Positions 6,720-8,442 of a DNA stretch of 8,442 nucleotides are shown here, piece after piece. The stretch lies in contig JAZRUW010000011.1 in assembly GCA_045652745.1 (NCBI GenBank), positions 1 through 8,442 of the forward strand. Reading direction: 5' to 3'. The DNA comes from RGIG2041 sp045652745. Lineage in GTDB: Bacteria > Bacillota > Clostridia > UBA1381 > UMGS1253. The position numbers and the translations under genes were made by a program. Under the pieces are notes generated by a model that was given only the letters and a program-made list of their open reading frames with translations, made no database searches and was not told where the DNA came from. Positions within the stretch are counted from its first letter, which is position 1. Every line of letters starts with the position of its first letter.

Positions 6720-8442
6720 ATGCAAAGAGTTGGTGTTTTTGTATGTTGGTGCGGCAGTAATATCGCAGGTACGGTTGACGTACAGGCGGTATCGGATGCC
6801 CTGAAAAACGAACCGGGTGTCGTCTTTTCCACCAATTATCAGTATATGTGTTCTCAAGCAGGTCAGGACATGATTAAGCAAGCTGTGAAAGAGCATAACT
6901 TAACCGGTATTGTAGTTTGCTCCTGCTCGCCGAGAATGCACGAGGCGACCTTCCGCAAAACTGCGGCAGCGGCAGGCCTCAACCCGTATATGGTTGAAAT
7001 TGCCAACATCCGTGAGCAATGCTCCTGGGTGCATAAAGATATGCAGACCGGTACCGAAAAGGCAATTATTCTCGGTAAGGCGGCCATTGCAAAAGTAAAC
7101 TTAAACGCGCCGCTCACCCCGGGTGAGTCTCCGGTAACCAAGCGTGCGCTTGTCATCGGCGGCGGTATCGCCGGTATCCAGACCGCGCTCGACATTGCAG
7201 ATGCAGGCTTTGAAGTCGACATCGTGGAAAAGAAGCCGACCATCGGCGGTAAAATGGCACAGCTCGACAAGACCTTCCCGACCCTCGACTGCGCGGCATG
7301 TATTTTGACACCAAAAATGGTGGACGTGTCCCAGCACGAGAAAATCCGCATCTTCTCTTACAGCGAAGTAACGGATGTAAAGGGTTTTGTCGGCAATTTT
7401 GATGTTACGATTAAAAAGAACGCGCGCTATGTAAAAGAGGATGTGTGTACGGGCTGTGGCGCTTGTGTAGACAAATGTCCGATGAAGAAAGTGCCGAATG
7501 AATTTAACCTCGGCATGGACAACCGAAGCGCAATTTATATTCCGTTTGCACAGGCTGTGCCGAAAGTAGCAACCATCGACCCGAACGCCTGCAATATGCT
7601 TAAAAACGGCAAGTGCGGCGTATGCTCCAAGGTCTGCGCGGCCGGAGCAATCGACTACACACAAAAAGACGAATTTATCGAAGAAAAATACGGTGCAATC
7701 GTTGTGGCAACAGGCTTTAACCCCATCAGCATGGATCAGTTCGACGAGTTTGCCTACAACCAGTCTAAGGATGTCATCACCTCCTTGGAGTTTGAGCGTC
7801 TGACCAATGCGGCAGGACCGACTCAGGGTAAGCTTCTTCGTCCCTCCGACTTGAAGCATCCTCACACCATCGTATTTGTACAGTGTGTAGGCTCCCGTTG
7901 CGATTCCTGTGCGGAAAAGGGCAAGGAATATTGCTCTAAGATCTGTTGTATGTATACGGCGAAGCACGCCATGCTGACCCGTGACAAGTACCCCGACACC
8001 GAGGTTTACGTATTCTATATCGACGTACGTACCCCCGGTAAGAACTTCGACGAGTTCTACCGCCGTGCCGTTGAGGAATACGGCGTGAAGTATATCAAGG
8101 GAATGGTTGGCAAGGTAACTCCCGAGGGCGACAAGCTTAAGGTTCAGGCTTCTGACCTTATTGCAAACAAGCAGCTTCATATTGATGCTGACTTAGTTGT
8201 ATTAGCAGCTGCCATTGAGCCTGACAAATCCGCTCGTCCCCTTGCTACTATGCTTACTGCAAGTATGGATACCAATGACTTCTTTACAGAAGCACATCCC
8301 AAGCTCAGACCCGTTGAAAGCCCCACTGCAGGCGTTTTCCTTTCAGGTGCATGTCAGGGTCCTAAGGATATTCCTGAAACCGTATCTCAGGCAGGTGCCG
8401 CAGCGTCCAAGGTTATCGGTCTTCTTGCAAAAGACAAGCTTA
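6720..8442 (+). CDS. hdrA: Heterodisulfide reductase subunit A-like FAD and iron-sulfur protein (3' partial)
   Basis: The frame runs from ATG 6720 to the window edge without a stop (574 residues); HdrA is usually about 650, so the C-terminal ferredoxin domain lies outside. The N-terminal domain has the family's cysteines (FVCWCG, VVCSCSPRMHE). A Rossmann FAD site GGGIAG lies at 147-152, followed by IGGKMAQLDKTFPTLDCAAC with C191/C194. A ferredoxin insert has C243/246/249/253 and C291/299/302/306. QCVGSR with C389, then C405 and C409/C410, form the conserved cysteine set near residue 400. HdrA is the flavin electron-bifurcating or confurcating subunit, linking NADH- or H2-derived electrons to ferredoxin and HdrBC. 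The electron-input partner (for example MvhD or an NADH module) is not in view. Proline codon use flips at 7820-7842: 14 of 16 are CCG before and 0 of 12 after, with CTT leucine taking over, though the protein reads as an ordinary uninterrupted HdrA. Confidence 0.95.
   Translation, partial: MQRVGVFVCWCGSNIAGTVDVQAVSDALKNEPGVVFSTNYQYMCSQAGQDMIKQAVKEHNLTGIVVCSCSPRMHEATFRKTAAAAGLNPYMVEIANIREQCSWVHKDMQTGTEKAIILGKAAIAKVNLNAPLTPGESPVTKRALVIGGGIAGIQTALDIADAGFEVDIVEKKPTIGGKMAQLDKTFPTLDCAACILTPKMVDVSQHEKIRIFSYSEVTDVKGFVGNFDVTIKKNARYVKEDVCTGCGACVDKCPMKKVPNEFNLGMDNRSAIYIPFAQAVPKVATIDPNACNMLKNGKCGVCSKVCAAGAIDYTQKDEFIEEKYGAIVVATGFNPISMDQFDEFAYNQSKDVITSLEFERLTNAAGPTQGKLLRPSDLKHPHTIVFVQCVGSRCDSCAEKGKEYCSKICCMYTAKHAMLTRDKYPDTEVYVFYIDVRTPGKNFDEFYRRAVEEYGVKYIKGMVGKVTPEGDKLKVQASDLIANKQLHIDADLVVLAAAIEPDKSARPLATMLTASMDTNDFFTEAHPKLRPVESPTAGVFLSGACQGPKDIPETVSQAGAAASKVIGLLAKDKL

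Noticed and set aside
7101..8180. Long open frame on the minus strand (359 codons) opposite hdrA
   Set aside because: It mirrors the codon pattern of hdrA, has no recognisable domain or ribosome binding site, and hdrA's motifs account fully for the + strand.
7830..8441. Three AAGCTT (HindIII) sites at 7830, 8133 and 8436, one at the codon switch and one at the window end, hinting at a cloning join
   Set aside because: Each is explained by Lys-Leu (AAG CTT) codons, or by GGT AAG CTT in frame, in a stretch that favours those codons; chance is sufficient.

Overview
The window reads as accessory energy metabolism from a strictly anaerobic, fermentative Clostridia-type Firmicute. The evidence is oxygen-sensitive [FeFe]-hydrogenase genes, AGGAGG-type ribosome binding sites, a textbook sigma-A promoter, a Rex-type redox operator, and a SpoIIE-type phosphatase paired with a hydrogenase. 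A gut Oscillospirales-like host is plausible but not proven. All genes lie on the + strand.

Left block (1-2969), hydrogen sensing and hydrogen metabolism: the 3' end of a gene with a PAS-like tail, most likely a putative sensory (group C) [FeFe]-hydrogenase; a SpoIIE/PP2C-type phosphatase with an extra C-terminal domain; and a complete monomeric group B [FeFe]-hydrogenase. The genes overlap or lie 37 bp apart, so they look like one operon.

Middle block (3098-5518), C4-acid interconversion: a gene of the lactate/malate dehydrogenase family followed by class II fumarase. The dehydrogenase looks like a lactate dehydrogenase overall but has arginine where lactate dehydrogenases have the specificity glutamine, so malate dehydrogenase is the better call. 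A sigma-A promoter (TTGAAA, 17-bp spacer, TATAAT) with an adjacent near-consensus Rex operator precedes it. A second, weaker promoter region with a 12-bp tandem repeat precedes fumC.

Right block (5532-8442): hdrB, hdrC and hdrA, encoding the subunits of a cytosolic heterodisulfide reductase-like electron-transfer complex. The genes are tightly packed; hdrA runs off the right edge lacking roughly its last 80 codons. Together, oxaloacetate to malate to fumarate next to HdrBCA suggests an NADH- and ferredoxin-linked reductive C4 branch. HdrBC may play the part of a TfrB-like electron donor to a soluble fumarate reductase, which is not visible here.

Codon usage changes abruptly inside two genes, at about 1110-1180 in the phosphatase and 7820-7842 in hdrA. 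The centre strongly prefers CCG for proline, while both flanks use CCC/CCT. This points to a mosaic of different ancestries, or possibly to an assembly join. No RNA genes, insertion sequences, CRISPR arrays or convincing terminators were seen, and there is no gene-free stretch above 300 bp.
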